Shown here: positions 24,547-34,594 of the stretch, in pieces
Position numbering within the stretch: position 1 is the first letter of the stretch
How the letters are laid out: each line of letters begins with the position of its first letter
Translations under genes and position numbers: made by a program
From: Rivularia sp034931125
Lineage (GTDB): Bacteria; Cyanobacteriota; Cyanobacteriia; Cyanobacteriales; Nostocaceae
Reading direction: 5' to 3'
Length of the DNA: 64,000 bases
Assembly (NCBI RefSeq): GCF_034931125.1
Contig: NZ_JAYGHM010000008.1
Coordinates: forward strand, 1 to 64,000
Notes under the pieces: model-generated
What the model was told of the DNA's origin: nothing
Databases searched by the model: none
Seen by the model: only the letters and a program-made list of their open reading frames with translations

Positions 24547-25650
24547 ATGAGAAGCTTATCGGAAATCAAAAGATTTCTTTTATTTATCCCTGAAATGATT
24601 TTTTTTGGTCTAAGCTATGCCAGATTTTTGTACTGGGCAAGAAGTACACAAATCTTAGACCCTCAAGAAACATGGAATAGATTTACTAAGCCTAAAAACT
24701 TTTTATGGGAATGGTTTCTTGATAACTATCCCCCAGCTATCATGAGACGACTTCTTTGTAATTTCTCCTCTCTCCGATTTCGAGACCACGCCAACGCTAT
24801 ATCACAGCATTACGATTTGTCTAATAAATTTTATGAACTATTTTTGGACAAAGAGTATATGTTTTATAGCTGTGCTGATTTCTTAAAAAGCACGGATACT
24901 ATTGAGGACGCTCAAGAAAACAAGGCAAACTATATACTTAACCTGATTGATCCAAAATTTGGTGAAAAGATTTTAGACCTTGGTTGTGGATGGGGAGCGA
25001 TGCTCAAAAAGATATACGAGACAACTAAGGACAAAAAGCATCTCTATGGATACACGTTGTCTACAGAGCAAAAGAAGTTTATTGAGGAAAAATACGGTTT
25101 TAATGTTGAATTAAAAGATTTTATCACCACTGAATATGAGCCAGAATCCTTTGACAAAATTTACTCAATAGGAAGCTTAGAGCATGTGCGGGAAGACGAA
25201 CTACTAGCATTCTCCAAAAAATTATCGCAAGCCATAAAGCGTGACGGAAAAATTATTCATCATTTCTTCTGTCGGATAGGAGATGTTATTCCCACACGTC
25301 TTCTTGTGGGAGGAGTCGCAATATTTCCGGGCATCGATTTGGCTAACCTTAAGAAATATCTAGACGTTTTTGAACAAGTCAACCTTGGAGTAAAACACCA
25401 TTCTGTCCACGATTACCGTCCTACCCTAAAAGCATGGTTTGACCGTTTGGTTGCCAACAAAGAAACAGCTATTCAACTAGTAGGGGTTCAAACTTATAAC
25501 AAGTATCTGTGCTATTTGGCTGAGGCTTGGCGGTTATTTGATGACCGTGATTTAATGCTGATGAGGTTCGTGTTGCAACGGCAGGATGCACCAATGGCAT
25601 TGAAAACTTCAGTTACATCAGATGCATCCCACTTTTTGCAGAAAGTGTAA
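24547..25650 (+). CDS. Cyclopropane-fatty-acyl-phospholipid synthase-like methyltransferase
   Basis: A 367-residue class I SAM methyltransferase of the CFA/mycolic type. SAM motif LDLGCGWGAM is at about 145; AISQHYDLSNKFYELFLDKEYMFYSCADF is the CFA signature around 85-115; IGSLEHV and the closing AWRLFDDRDLMLMRFVLQ are also conserved. It should add a methylene group to unsaturated acyl chains of membrane lipids. An ATG at 24544 directly precedes the chosen one. Its 3' end overlaps another reading frame that continues into a remnant. Confidence 0.85.
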   Translation: MRSLSEIKRFLLFIPEMIFFGLSYARFLYWARSTQILDPQETWNRFTKPKNFLWEWFLDNYPPAIMRRLLCNFSSLRFRDHANAISQHYDLSNKFYELFLDKEYMFYSCADFLKSTDTIEDAQENKANYILNLIDPKFGEKILDLGCGWGAMLKKIYETTKDKKHLYGYTLSTEQKKFIEEKYGFNVELKDFITTEYEPESFDKIYSIGSLEHVREDELLAFSKKLSQAIKRDGKIIHHFFCRIGDVIPTRLLVGGVAIFPGIDLANLKKYLDVFEQVNLGVKHHSVHDYRPTLKAWFDRLVANKETAIQLVGVQTYNKYLCYLAEAWRLFDDRDLMLMRFVLQRQDAPMALKTSVTSDASHFLQKV

Positions 25651-25811
25651 ATATCCAAGCAGGGCATCCGTTTCTTTATGCCTTAGCAGTTTTGCAAGAA
25701 GCGGATGCATTACAATTGCTAACTCAATTGGTTGGAGAAGAAAAGGTAAACCAAGAGTTAGAAAAAACTAAAGAACTTTGTCAACGTCGGGTAACTTATC
25801 CGCTTCGTTGA
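25626..25811 (+). pseudogene. Unidentified helical C-terminal fragment
   Basis: A frame shifted from the methyltransferase reads GHPFLYALAVLQEADALQLL, QLVGEEKVNQELEKTKELCQ and stops at 25809. The amphipathic, codon-biased look suggests real former coding sequence, but there is no start. Family unknown. Confidence 0.35.
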
Positions 25812-25877
25812 GGAACATCCCAATGCAGAAACAAAGACCTCCTTAAAGAGTTACGTAAAATAACTTAATAAACTATT

Positions 25878-26963
25878 ATGAATTTAGCAGATTCTCAAAA
25901 GCTTATTCATCAGGCAGAGTATGCTAAAAAATTGCGTCCCCTCCTTCCGCCTGAAGCTTTTCTTCCTGACTCTAGTAAGTTAGTCATCCTGTTGATTAAT
26001 CTGGCAATCTTGCTCCTTGGTTGGTCGATTGCAAGGCAACTGGATCGCTGGCCTTTATACCTTTTATGGCTTTATTTACCTCTGGCAGTGGTAATGGGTA
26101 ATAGCGTCATGGTCTTGATATCTGGTAGCCACGATCTCATTCATGGCAGCGTGACTAGAAACAATTATCTAATTCGTGTCATAAGTTTGTTAGGGCTAGC
26201 GCTTGGGTGGATGCCACCGACCTTATGGAAAGTGGTTCATAACCGAATGCATCACAATACAACAAATTCCTTGGCCGATCCTGACCGCAGCTACTTATAC
26301 GAGCAACCCAAAACTTGGGCAAAATGGATTCAGAATTTATTAGTACCCTCTGATGAGGTTAATCCCATAGGGTTAACATTGGGAATGATTACAGCATGGG
26401 GAGTGTATACTTTTCGCAATCTGACTGCCGTGTTGTTGTTTAATCGTGAAATTGATTATATTCCTGCCTCCTTTAAGGTCAGTGCTAAAGAACGTCTGAC
26501 AATTGCAGGTGAATTTTTAGCAATCTTGACGATTCATGTGAGTATCTTGACATATTTGCAATTTGAACCAATTAAACTTTTGTTTAGCTACTTTTTACCG
26601 ATTGCAATTGGCTATGGTATATGGATATTTTATATTTATACGAATCACTTGCTTTGCCAAATGACAAGCGTTAACGATCCACTGCTCAATACTATTTCTA
26701 TCCGAGTTCCTAAATTAGTTGCTTTGCTGCATTTCAACTGTTGCTACCATACCGAACATCATCTTTTTCCGGGAATGAATTCTGACTATTATCCAATGGT
26801 TCAAGATTTATTAAAAATTCATTATCCGGAACGCTTTAATTTATTAGATAGTGGGGATGTTTGGCGTTTACTAATGCAAACACCTCGATATTACAAGGAT
26901 GAAAATACTTTTACCAATTGGTTAGGAGAAAAGACTGTTCCTTGTCCTCTCAACCGGATGTAA
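25878..26963 (+). CDS. Membrane fatty acid desaturase
   Basis: A 361-residue integral membrane protein with the three His boxes of the di-iron desaturase/hydroxylase family: H85-DLI-H89, H121-NRM-HH126 and H291-TE-HH295, set among four or more membrane spans. It should introduce double bonds into lipid acyl chains, using O2 and reduced ferredoxin. It follows the CFA-type methyltransferase on the same strand by 227 bp, so the two may jointly remodel membranes. The regiospecificity cannot be read from the sequence. Confidence 0.85.
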   Translation: MNLADSQKLIHQAEYAKKLRPLLPPEAFLPDSSKLVILLINLAILLLGWSIARQLDRWPLYLLWLYLPLAVVMGNSVMVLISGSHDLIHGSVTRNNYLIRVISLLGLALGWMPPTLWKVVHNRMHHNTTNSLADPDRSYLYEQPKTWAKWIQNLLVPSDEVNPIGLTLGMITAWGVYTFRNLTAVLLFNREIDYIPASFKVSAKERLTIAGEFLAILTIHVSILTYLQFEPIKLLFSYFLPIAIGYGIWIFYIYTNHLLCQMTSVNDPLLNTISIRVPKLVALLHFNCCYHTEHHLFPGMNSDYYPMVQDLLKIHYPERFNLLDSGDVWRLLMQTPRYYKDENTFTNWLGEKTVPCPLNRM

Positions 26964-27370
26964 AAATAATGCAGTAATTAAAATTGCCCGTGCGACCAAG
27001 AAGAATTTAGAAGGGAAGTACTGCACGTAAAACATTAATAGATTGGAATAGATTGGGTTAAGTAGGTCGGCGTAGCCAAATCGTAATTAGGACAACTTGC
27101 GACGGTAAATACAACGGTAACGGTCAGTATCTTATGGTTCATTGCTGAAAGGGCGATCGCAAATTTTTCGAGAGAGAATCTAACAAAAAAACGATGTTGT
27201 TAAATCCTTGTTAATGTAGAGATAATTGTTTACTACATATACAACAAAGGTTTTGGTTATATGATGAGGGAGTGCGGTAGAGGGGTTCCCCGGCATCAAG
27301 CAACTGCGATTCGCGGAGCGTTTTAGCAAGAGAAACCCGATACTTCGTTAAGATCCACATCAAGGAAATT
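26964..27370. other. Gap without a supported gene
   Basis: About 400 bp with short dispersed motifs (TAAGTAGGTCGGC at about 27058, also near 39914; a GGGGTTCCCCGGC-type repeat near 27280) and one HIP1 site. I see no gene, promoter box or terminator here. Confidence 0.5.
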
Positions 27371-29836
27371 TTGAAACCAGTTAGGATTCCCGATCAAGAA
27401 AGCTGTTTGAACTATATGGGAAAAACATTCTCTAAAATATCGCAGAAAGTGGAAACAAGTTTGATGCTTCCTTCGAGTAATATTGTAATACTGCCAGAAG
27501 TACTATTACCAATGACTTTAACCGATTCTTATTCGATTGGAGTAGTAGAAGCAGCATTATTATCAAGTCACAAGCAGTTGGTTGTAGCTACAATTAGACC
27601 AGAAATTCAATGGCGATTTGACAAAGATAAAAATCCCGAAATTGAAAGTTTAGAGGACATTTATCCCGTTGCTGCTTTAGCAACAATAGAAAATTTAATC
27701 AGGTTGCCAGCAGGTGGGATAGAATGCGTATTTCGGGGGTTGGAGCGCGTAAACATTGAAAAATTACAGGTATTTGACCATATTTGCGAAGTTAAGTTTA
27801 ATCGACTGCCAAAATTGAATCAAAAAGAAACTTCTGTAAAAATAGCAAAGCTTGTCAAGATTATAAAATCACATTGGTCAGAAATAGCTGCACTCAACTG
27901 TAATATTTTTGAACAAGTTTTGATTGCACTTATAGAATGTAATGAACCGTCGAAATTGGCTTATCAAACTAGCATTTTAATAATTAAAGATGTAGAAATA
28001 CTTCACTGTTTTTTGGAAGAGGAAAATTTAGAACAGCTTTTGCAGAAAGTTTTAGAATATTTGAGTAAAGAAGTTAAAAATCAACGTTTGCTCTCCAAGA
28101 TATTTACAGAAATGAAAAAGGAGATTGCTAAGCAGCCAATAAAAGGATTTGAGTCACAGTTATTCGATAAAGTTGAATCAGAATGGAGCCTTGATAATAT
28201 AGAAACTGATGAAATTGAAGATTTAAAAATGCGTTTGAGGAAAGCTAACTTACCTCCGGATATTCGCAAACAGGCACAACGAGAATTAGCACGTTTGAAA
28301 CGTTTAGGGAATAATCCCGCAGAAGGAGATGTAATTCGTACCTATCTTAATTGGATATTAGAAATACCTTGGAATAAAATGGTCGAAGTAAATCTGGAAT
28401 TAGATGATGCAAGAGTTATTTTAGATGCAGACCATCATGGCTTAAATAAAGTTAAAGACCAGATTATTGAACATTTAGCTACTTTTAAATTGAAGCAAGC
28501 TATATCAAATGAACAGCGATCGCGTCAAATATCTGTAGGTACGGTTTTATGTTTTGTCGGACTTCCGGGAGTCGGTAAAACTAGTTTGGGAAATTCGATT
28601 GCTCGCGCTTTAGGTCGTCCGTTTGAGCGGATAAGTTTGGGTGGATTGCGTGATGAAGCAGAATTACGCGGTCATCGACGGACTTATGTTGGTGCAATGC
28701 CAGGTAGAATTATTCAAGCTTTACATCGGTGTGGTGTGAAGAATCCGGTGATTATGCTCGATGAATTGGATAAAGTCGGCATGGATAGTCATCACGGAGA
28801 CCCTGCTGCGGTATTATTAGAAATACTCGATCCCCAGCAAAACAATTGTTTCCGCGACCTTTATTTAGATTGCGATTTTGATTTATCGCAGATTTTCTTT
28901 ATCGCTACTGCGAATAACTTATCTGAAGTACCCGCACCGCTATTAGATAGATTAGAAATTATCGAAATTCATGGTTATTCGCAAACCGAAAAATTAGCGA
29001 TCGCACAAAAACATCTGTTACCCCGTCAAATTGAAAAAGCCGGACTTCCTAATAATGCTTTGCAGCTATCACCTCAAACGATAAACTCGATCGTCGAAAA
29101 CTACACCCGTGAAGCCGGAGTTCGTCAACTAGAGCAGCAATTAGGTAGACTTTGCCGTAAAGTAGCCGTTCGTCATGCATCGGGTAATACCGAACCTGTA
29201 GTTATTTATCCTGAACAATTAGAGGAATTACTCGGAACAAAATTTTTACCATCACACATCCAAAAATCGCCTAAACCTGGTGTAGCTTGCGGTCTTGCTT
29301 GGACTTGCGTGGGTGGAGAAGTTCTATTTGTCGAAGCAGTCAAACTACCTCAAAGTAAAGATTTTGTAGTAACCGGACACCTCGGTCAAGTAATGCTAGA
29401 GTCTGCTCGAATTGCTTATGATTATGTTTGGTCAAATGCAGAATCATTAGGTATCGATACAAATGTATTTAGAACTAATGGCTTACATATTCACATTCCC
29501 GCAGGTTCCGTACCCAAAGACGGGTCATCCGCAGGTGCAACTATCGCAACTGCTATTGCTTCTTTACTGATGAATCGTCCGGTACGCACCGATACAGCAA
29601 TTAGCGGAGAAATTGACCTCACCGGAGAAATTCTTCCTGTCGCTGGTGTTCGAGAAAAGATTTTGGTAGCTAATCGTGTTGGAATTAAACGTGTAATATT
29701 ACCTACTGAGAATCAAAAGAATTTGGTAGATATACCAGAGATTGACCGCAAAAACATCGAATTTATATTTTGCGACTGTATCGAAAAAGTCTTAGAGAAT
29801 GCCCTTGTAAAAGATTGTACCGGTATTAATTATTAA
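27371..29836 (+). CDS. lon: ATP-dependent Lon protease (LonA)
   Basis: An 821-residue Lon: an N-terminal substrate-recognition domain (to ~210), a helical region, an AAA+ module with Walker A GLPGVGKTS near 397-405 and Walker B VIMLDELDKVG, and a C-terminal peptidase with catalytic Ser720 in PKDGSSAGAT and the Lys in GVREK near 763. The usual GPSAG reads GSSAG. It degrades damaged proteins. The start is a TTG at 27371 behind AAGGAAA; the next ATG is at 27416 without a site. Many cyanobacteria lack Lon, so its place on this island is notable. Its 3' end overlaps the convergent nitroreductase by 11 bp. Confidence 0.92.
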   Translation: MKPVRIPDQESCLNYMGKTFSKISQKVETSLMLPSSNIVILPEVLLPMTLTDSYSIGVVEAALLSSHKQLVVATIRPEIQWRFDKDKNPEIESLEDIYPVAALATIENLIRLPAGGIECVFRGLERVNIEKLQVFDHICEVKFNRLPKLNQKETSVKIAKLVKIIKSHWSEIAALNCNIFEQVLIALIECNEPSKLAYQTSILIIKDVEILHCFLEEENLEQLLQKVLEYLSKEVKNQRLLSKIFTEMKKEIAKQPIKGFESQLFDKVESEWSLDNIETDEIEDLKMRLRKANLPPDIRKQAQRELARLKRLGNNPAEGDVIRTYLNWILEIPWNKMVEVNLELDDARVILDADHHGLNKVKDQIIEHLATFKLKQAISNEQRSRQISVGTVLCFVGLPGVGKTSLGNSIARALGRPFERISLGGLRDEAELRGHRRTYVGAMPGRIIQALHRCGVKNPVIMLDELDKVGMDSHHGDPAAVLLEILDPQQNNCFRDLYLDCDFDLSQIFFIATANNLSEVPAPLLDRLEIIEIHGYSQTEKLAIAQKHLLPRQIEKAGLPNNALQLSPQTINSIVENYTREAGVRQLEQQLGRLCRKVAVRHASGNTEPVVIYPEQLEELLGTKFLPSHIQKSPKPGVACGLAWTCVGGEVLFVEAVKLPQSKDFVVTGHLGQVMLESARIAYDYVWSNAESLGIDTNVFRTNGLHIHIPAGSVPKDGSSAGATIATAIASLLMNRPVRTDTAISGEIDLTGEILPVAGVREKILVANRVGIKRVILPTENQKNLVDIPEIDRKNIEFIFCDCIEKVLENALVKDCTGINY

Positions 29837-30863
29837 TCAAGACTTTATCAACTGCTCGTCTTGGAGTTGGTTTAACTTCCTCACAGAAACCCAGACGCAA
29901 AATAATTTGTGGAAAACCAGATTGAGATAATACCTTACTCAATTCGCTTCGCAATTGTGGTACTTGAATGGGTTGATTTAAAAACGAACTGCAAAGTCCT
30001 ACAGCTTGTCCTCTTAATAATATTTTTTCTAAAGCTTGTCCTGCTGCTAACCAATTAGCATCAGTATCATTTCTAGTACCCAACACTACAATTGCTGGCG
30101 ATCGCTCAACTAGTTTACCACTACGTTCTGCTAAAGAATCTCCTAAATCAAAAGTTCGTAAAACTAAAGCGAATAAAGGAGTTGCAAAATCAAAATATTC
30201 GTTGATACCTTGAGCATAACCGGGAATACCGTCATGAGTCTTATAATTAGCAGGATGAATCCAATCTGCTAACTCCTGACGGTAACTATGGTCAGCCATT
30301 AGCTGGTGTTCCGCTTGTACTACTAATTCAGCAATTTGATGGCGAACGGTGCTTTTTTTGATAATATGTAGCCATGCTCCTTTTTGCTCTGCATCTGACT
30401 GTAACCATTTGAGTAACGATTCTGGAACATCCCACCACTGATAATCTTTTCTATTGGTATGTCTTTTTGGAATAGCATTGAACAATAGCTTATTATCAGT
30501 ACTTTCGGGTATAGAATAACCTAATTTAATGCAGGCTAATAAATTTGCATTTGTTGGGTCGGGAAAAGTTGTAATTTCACCTTTATAGCCGAAATGATGC
30601 AGAGCAATGCGTAAATTATACAAAGCAGTACCGCAGCTGATAATTAATTCTCGACCTTTGGGGTCGGCAACAAATAATCCGCGACTCCGGTCAGCATAAA
30701 GATAAATTGTTTTTGAATCAACCTTGAATAACCACGGTTGAGTATTATGGCTAGAAGGAGCTAAAATTGCGTAATTGAGAATAAATTTGAGTTTTTCTTC
30801 GGTTGTTCCAGTTTGAGGAAATTCGTTTTCTTTAACTTTCCAAATATTTAATAGTTCAGACAT
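29826..30863 (-). CDS. Acg-type nitroreductase family protein
   Basis: A 345-residue protein with two nitroreductase-like halves. FMN-contact-like segments are LNYAILAPSSHNTQPWLFKV (residues 30-50) and the C-terminal GQALEKILLRGQAVGLCSSFLNQPI. The family is typified by mycobacterial Acg (Rv2032), a DosR-regulon member thought to bind flavin without ordinary turnover. The start at 30863 is set by GGAGG seven bases upstream; the open frame extends to 30965 without support. It is probably the last gene of the PEP synthase-USP group. Confidence 0.9.
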   Translation of the reverse strand: MSELLNIWKVKENEFPQTGTTEEKLKFILNYAILAPSSHNTQPWLFKVDSKTIYLYADRSRGLFVADPKGRELIISCGTALYNLRIALHHFGYKGEITTFPDPTNANLLACIKLGYSIPESTDNKLLFNAIPKRHTNRKDYQWWDVPESLLKWLQSDAEQKGAWLHIIKKSTVRHQIAELVVQAEHQLMADHSYRQELADWIHPANYKTHDGIPGYAQGINEYFDFATPLFALVLRTFDLGDSLAERSGKLVERSPAIVVLGTRNDTDANWLAAGQALEKILLRGQAVGLCSSFLNQPIQVPQLRSELSKVLSQSGFPQIILRLGFCEEVKPTPRRAVDKVLINN

Positions 30864-30975
30864 TGTAATCCTCCAGAAAAACAATTCAAAATTCAAAATG
30901 GTACAATTTATCCGTCGTGTCATTTTTGATAGAGAATAAATCATGAGTTGATGGGTATCACTCAAAAAAGCAGGA

Positions 30976-31161
30976 TTAGATTGAAATGATACCTAAAACG
31001 CCCAGTATTGCGACGATAAAGCCGACTATCCCCAACGATCCCAAATGTTTAAGTTCTTCTCTGAGATAGCGAAAAGCACTAAAAAAAGAAAAGAACGTAA
31101 AATAGAACAGCAGCGCGGGTGCATTTTGAGTAAATCTAAGAAATCCAAAAAACCCTGCCAA
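30976..31161 (-). CDS. Small membrane protein
   Basis: Sixty-one residues with two hydrophobic segments (LLFYFTFFSFFSAF and IVGFIVAILGVLGIISI) separated by a charged RYLREELKHLG loop. No family recognised. It lies between the universal stress protein and the nitroreductase on the same strand. Confidence 0.5.
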   Translation of the reverse strand: MAGFFGFLRFTQNAPALLFYFTFFSFFSAFRYLREELKHLGSLGIVGFIVAILGVLGIISI

Positions 31162-31282
31162 AATAGTTTTTTGTTCGATCTATCCATATTTAGTAATTTC
31201 CTCAATTATTGATAATCGCTATCTGAGAAAAGTTACGTGTTTTTTACCTAAAGCCTAATTTTCGATTTTGAACTACTTATTT

Positions 31283-31813
31283 TTAGTTAGAAGTTTCTAC
31301 TTTTTGGGTTTTAGATACTTCCGTACTTGAAAGAATCGATCCTTGGACTGTTAACACCGAACAAGGTGCATGATGCATAACATAATTACTTACACTACCT
31401 AAAAACAATTCACTCAAACCACGATGACCTCGACGACCGATTACAATTAAATCAGCATCCCAACCGCGAGCTACATCGCAAATCATTTTACTTGGTTCAC
31501 CCATATTGAGGCTGAATTCGGTTTTTGTCCCAGAATAAATCGCCGATTCACATAGAGAACGCAACCAATTTTCTCTAGCTTGCTTAAACTTTTCCCAATC
31601 GCTCAAACTCTTCTGTCGAGTTTCATTTTGCAATTGTGTATAAAGAATAGTTGGTTCTATAAACAAAGGGTTCAAATATGGCTCATCCAAGGGAGATATA
31701 ACATTTAGTAACATTAAACTTCCACCCGTTGCTTTTGCTAAAGATACAGCTTCATCAAAAACTTGCTGAGTCATCTCAGAATCATCAATCGAAACCAAAA
31801 TTTTTGTAAACAT
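31283..31813 (-). CDS. Universal stress protein
   Basis: A 176-residue single-domain USP. It starts FTKILVSIDDSEMTQQVFDEA and has the ATP-binding signature GRRGHRGLSELFLGSVSNYVMHHAPCSVLTV (G-2x-G-9x-G-S), so it is probably of the nucleotide-binding class. It is a paralogue of the USP at 35034-35561. It follows PEP synthase by 96 bp, with a TAATTGGTAATTGG low-complexity spacer between. Confidence 0.92.
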   Translation of the reverse strand: MFTKILVSIDDSEMTQQVFDEAVSLAKATGGSLMLLNVISPLDEPYLNPLFIEPTILYTQLQNETRQKSLSDWEKFKQARENWLRSLCESAIYSGTKTEFSLNMGEPSKMICDVARGWDADLIVIGRRGHRGLSELFLGSVSNYVMHHAPCSVLTVQGSILSSTEVSKTQKVETSN

Positions 31814-31909
31814 AAGAATTGGTAATTGGTAATTGGTAATTGGGCATTGGGTTTTGAATTAATATTTTTAACTCCTAATCCCTAACTTTTTCTCCCCATC
31901 CCCCCTGCC

Positions 31910-34384
31910 CTACTCCATCGAAGCGATTTCTAAAAGCGTCTTCAATACGGAATCTGGGTTAAGACTCATAGAATCAATACCCTGCTCTACTAAGAAGCGA
32001 GCAAATTCGGGATAGTCGCTGGGTGCTTGTCCGCAGATGCCGATTTTACGTCCGTGTTGCTTGACGGTAGTTATGGCTTTGGCGATCATTCTTTTGACTG
32101 CTTCGTTGCGTTCGTCAAATAAATGCGCTACTAATTCCGAATCTCTATCTAAACCAAGAGTTAATTGAGTTAAATCATTGGAGCCGATAGAAAAACCGTC
32201 GAAAACTTCGCAAAATTCATCTGCTAGTTGAACGTTAGAAGGTAACTCGCACATTACATAAACTTGTAAGCCGTTTTCACCTTTGACTAAACCGTTTTTC
32301 GCCATCTCTGCTAAAACACGATGACCTTCTTCAGGGGTACGGCAAAATGGAACCATTAAAATAACGTTGGTTAAACCCATTTCGTCGCGTACTCGTTTCA
32401 TAGCGCGACATTCTAAAGCGAAACCTTCACGGTATTTTGGATCGTAATAACGAGAAGCACCCCGCCATCCTAACATTGGGTTTTCTTCGTGTGGTTCAAA
32501 CTGTTTACCACCCAAAAGATTGGAATATTCGTTACTTTTGAAGTCACTCAAACGGACAATTACAGGTTTGGGATAAAATGCTGCGGCTATAGTTCCGATT
32601 CCTCGCGCTAATTTATCTACAAAAAATTGAGTTTTATCATCGTAATTGCGAGTTAGTTCAAAAATTTTGGATTTCTCTAATTTGTCTTCTAACTCATGAA
32701 AGTGAATTAATGCTAATGGATGCGCTTTGATCTGGTTAGCAATGATAAATTCCATCCTTGCAAGTCCCACACCATCGTTAGGTATAGCGCTCAAGCCAAA
32801 AGCTTCTTCGGGATTGCCCACATTCATCATTATTTTCGTGGGGATATGGGGCAATTTTTCCAAATGTATTTCTTCTACTTCAAAAGGTATTAAACCTTGG
32901 TACACTTTGCCAGTTTCACCTTCAGCACAGGAAACGGTGATATCTTCTCCAGTTGTTAAAGTTGTAGTGGCATTACCGCAACCAACTACCGCCGGAATTC
33001 CTAATTCTCTAGCAATAATAGCGCTGTGACAAGTACGACCACCAGAATTAGTTACTATGGCAGCAGCCTTTTTCATGATCGGTTCCCAATCTGGGTCTGT
33101 GCGGTTTGTTATCAGTACATCGCCTTCTTCAAAGAGATTGAGATTATTTACATCAAGGATTACTTTAGCTTTACCTTGTCCGATTGCTGCACCTACGCTG
33201 CGTCCGGTGAGGAGGGGAATAAAAGGATGGGGAGATGGGGGGAGGGGGAGAGAGGGGGAATTATTGCCTTTAACAAAGTGATAGGTACGCAGAACGTTAT
33301 TTACCTTCTGTGACTGTACGGTTTCCGGACGAGCTTGGACGATAAATAATTCGTTGGTGATGCCGTCTTTTGCCCATTCGATATCCATTGGGGTGTAGGT
33401 ACCGCGAACTTGCGAGTAATGTTCCTCGATTAAACAAGCCCAACGAGCTAACTGTAGAATTTCTTCATCTGATAAAGCAAATAAATGGCGATCGCTAACT
33501 GGAACGGGAATATTTTTGGTTAATTTTGTCCCCCCCATTTCATAAATCATCTTGATTTCTTTGCTTCCCAGACGTTTTTTTAATATGGGACGAAATCCTT
33601 GTTTTAATGTCGGTTTGAATACTAAGTATTCATCCGGATTCACGGCACCCTGGACGACGTTTTCACCCAAACCGTATGCTGCTGTAATTAGCGCAGCATC
33701 TTTAAAACCAGTTTCGGTGTCGATGGAAAACATCACCCCAGAAGTTGATAAGTCAGAACGTACCATTTTTTGCACGCCGACAGAAAGGGCTACATCAAAA
33801 TGGTCAAAGCCTTTGATTTGACGGTAAGAAATGGCTCTATCCGTAAAAATTGATGCAAAACAGTTGTGACAAGATTGCAAAACACCGGGTAATCCGTGAA
33901 CGTTGAGATAAGTTTCTTGCTGTCCTGCAAAGCTAGCATCGGGTAAATCTTCAGCGGTAGCGCTGGAACGAACTGCTACATCGGTATCGGTACCGTACTG
34001 GTGGCAGAGATTTTGGTAAGCTTGGGCTATTGCTTGTTGCAATTCTTCGGGAAAAGAAGTTTGCAACATCAAAATTCTAGCTTTTCTACCTCGTTCTCGC
34101 AGGTTGCCAATATCCTCTACATCTAAATCCGCAAATATCTCTCTGAGTTGCGCTTCCAATCCTGCCGAAGAGATAAAATGCCGATAGGCATAAGCGGTAG
34201 TAGCAAATCCGGTAGGAACCTTAACACCTTTAGGTTGGAGTTGTTGAATCATTTCTCCTAAAGAAGCGTTTTTCCCGCCAACTATAGGTATATCAGCAAT
34301 TCCAACTTCATCGAAAGGCAATACTAAAGCTTGTTCGGTAGAACGAAGACGTTCCGATTTTTGATTAACCACTGTGTTTCGCAT
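31910..34384 (-). CDS. ppsA: Phosphoenolpyruvate synthase
   Basis: An 824-residue enzyme that turns pyruvate and ATP into PEP, AMP and phosphate. Domains are an N-terminal ATP-grasp (GGKNASLGEM at about 37; AVRSSATAEDLPDASFAGQQETYLNV near 140), a phospho-His domain with His453 in GGRTCHSAIIARELG, and a C-terminal PEP-binding barrel ending in CGQAPSDYPEFARFL. Between domains 1 and 2, about residues 372-391, lies a Pro/Ser-rich insert encoded by low-complexity DNA. The gene leads a USP-nitroreductase group behind the direct-repeat promoter at 34453. Its product feeds gluconeogenesis when energy or carbon is short. Confidence 0.95.
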   Translation of the reverse strand: MRNTVVNQKSERLRSTEQALVLPFDEVGIADIPIVGGKNASLGEMIQQLQPKGVKVPTGFATTAYAYRHFISSAGLEAQLREIFADLDVEDIGNLRERGRKARILMLQTSFPEELQQAIAQAYQNLCHQYGTDTDVAVRSSATAEDLPDASFAGQQETYLNVHGLPGVLQSCHNCFASIFTDRAISYRQIKGFDHFDVALSVGVQKMVRSDLSTSGVMFSIDTETGFKDAALITAAYGLGENVVQGAVNPDEYLVFKPTLKQGFRPILKKRLGSKEIKMIYEMGGTKLTKNIPVPVSDRHLFALSDEEILQLARWACLIEEHYSQVRGTYTPMDIEWAKDGITNELFIVQARPETVQSQKVNNVLRTYHFVKGNNSPSLPLPPSPHPFIPLLTGRSVGAAIGQGKAKVILDVNNLNLFEEGDVLITNRTDPDWEPIMKKAAAIVTNSGGRTCHSAIIARELGIPAVVGCGNATTTLTTGEDITVSCAEGETGKVYQGLIPFEVEEIHLEKLPHIPTKIMMNVGNPEEAFGLSAIPNDGVGLARMEFIIANQIKAHPLALIHFHELEDKLEKSKIFELTRNYDDKTQFFVDKLARGIGTIAAAFYPKPVIVRLSDFKSNEYSNLLGGKQFEPHEENPMLGWRGASRYYDPKYREGFALECRAMKRVRDEMGLTNVILMVPFCRTPEEGHRVLAEMAKNGLVKGENGLQVYVMCELPSNVQLADEFCEVFDGFSIGSNDLTQLTLGLDRDSELVAHLFDERNEAVKRMIAKAITTVKQHGRKIGICGQAPSDYPEFARFLVEQGIDSMSLNPDSVLKTLLEIASME
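33211..33267. repeat. Low-complexity insert within ppsA
   Basis: A GGGGAGATGGGGGG-type tract, the reverse of the CCATCTCCC repeats between other genes here, lies in frame in the interdomain linker and encodes a Pro/Ser-rich loop. Confidence 0.7.
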
Positions 34385-34452
34385 AGCTTGACTTCCTATA
34401 ACTTAATTTGAGCAATATTGACGTTTCCGTTCTTCTCCTCCACACAAATATG

Positions 34453-34485
34453 TTTATAGCCAGATAGTTTGAGGATTTTGTGAGG
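34453..34485 (-). promoter_or_regulatory. Direct-repeat activator box plus -10 (copy 11)
   Basis: On the minus strand: CCTCA at 34485-34481 and 34474-34470, 11 nt, then TATAAA at 34458-34453. It drives ppsA (ATG at 34384). Confidence 0.75.
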
Positions 34486-34594
34486 ATACTGTTTTCCTGC
34501 TTGGGTTTCTCTTAAAACTGAGCAGCGGGGAGTTAGAAGTTAGGAGTTATTTATTTGTCTCCTTGTCCCCTTGTCTCCCCATCCCCTCTTTCTT

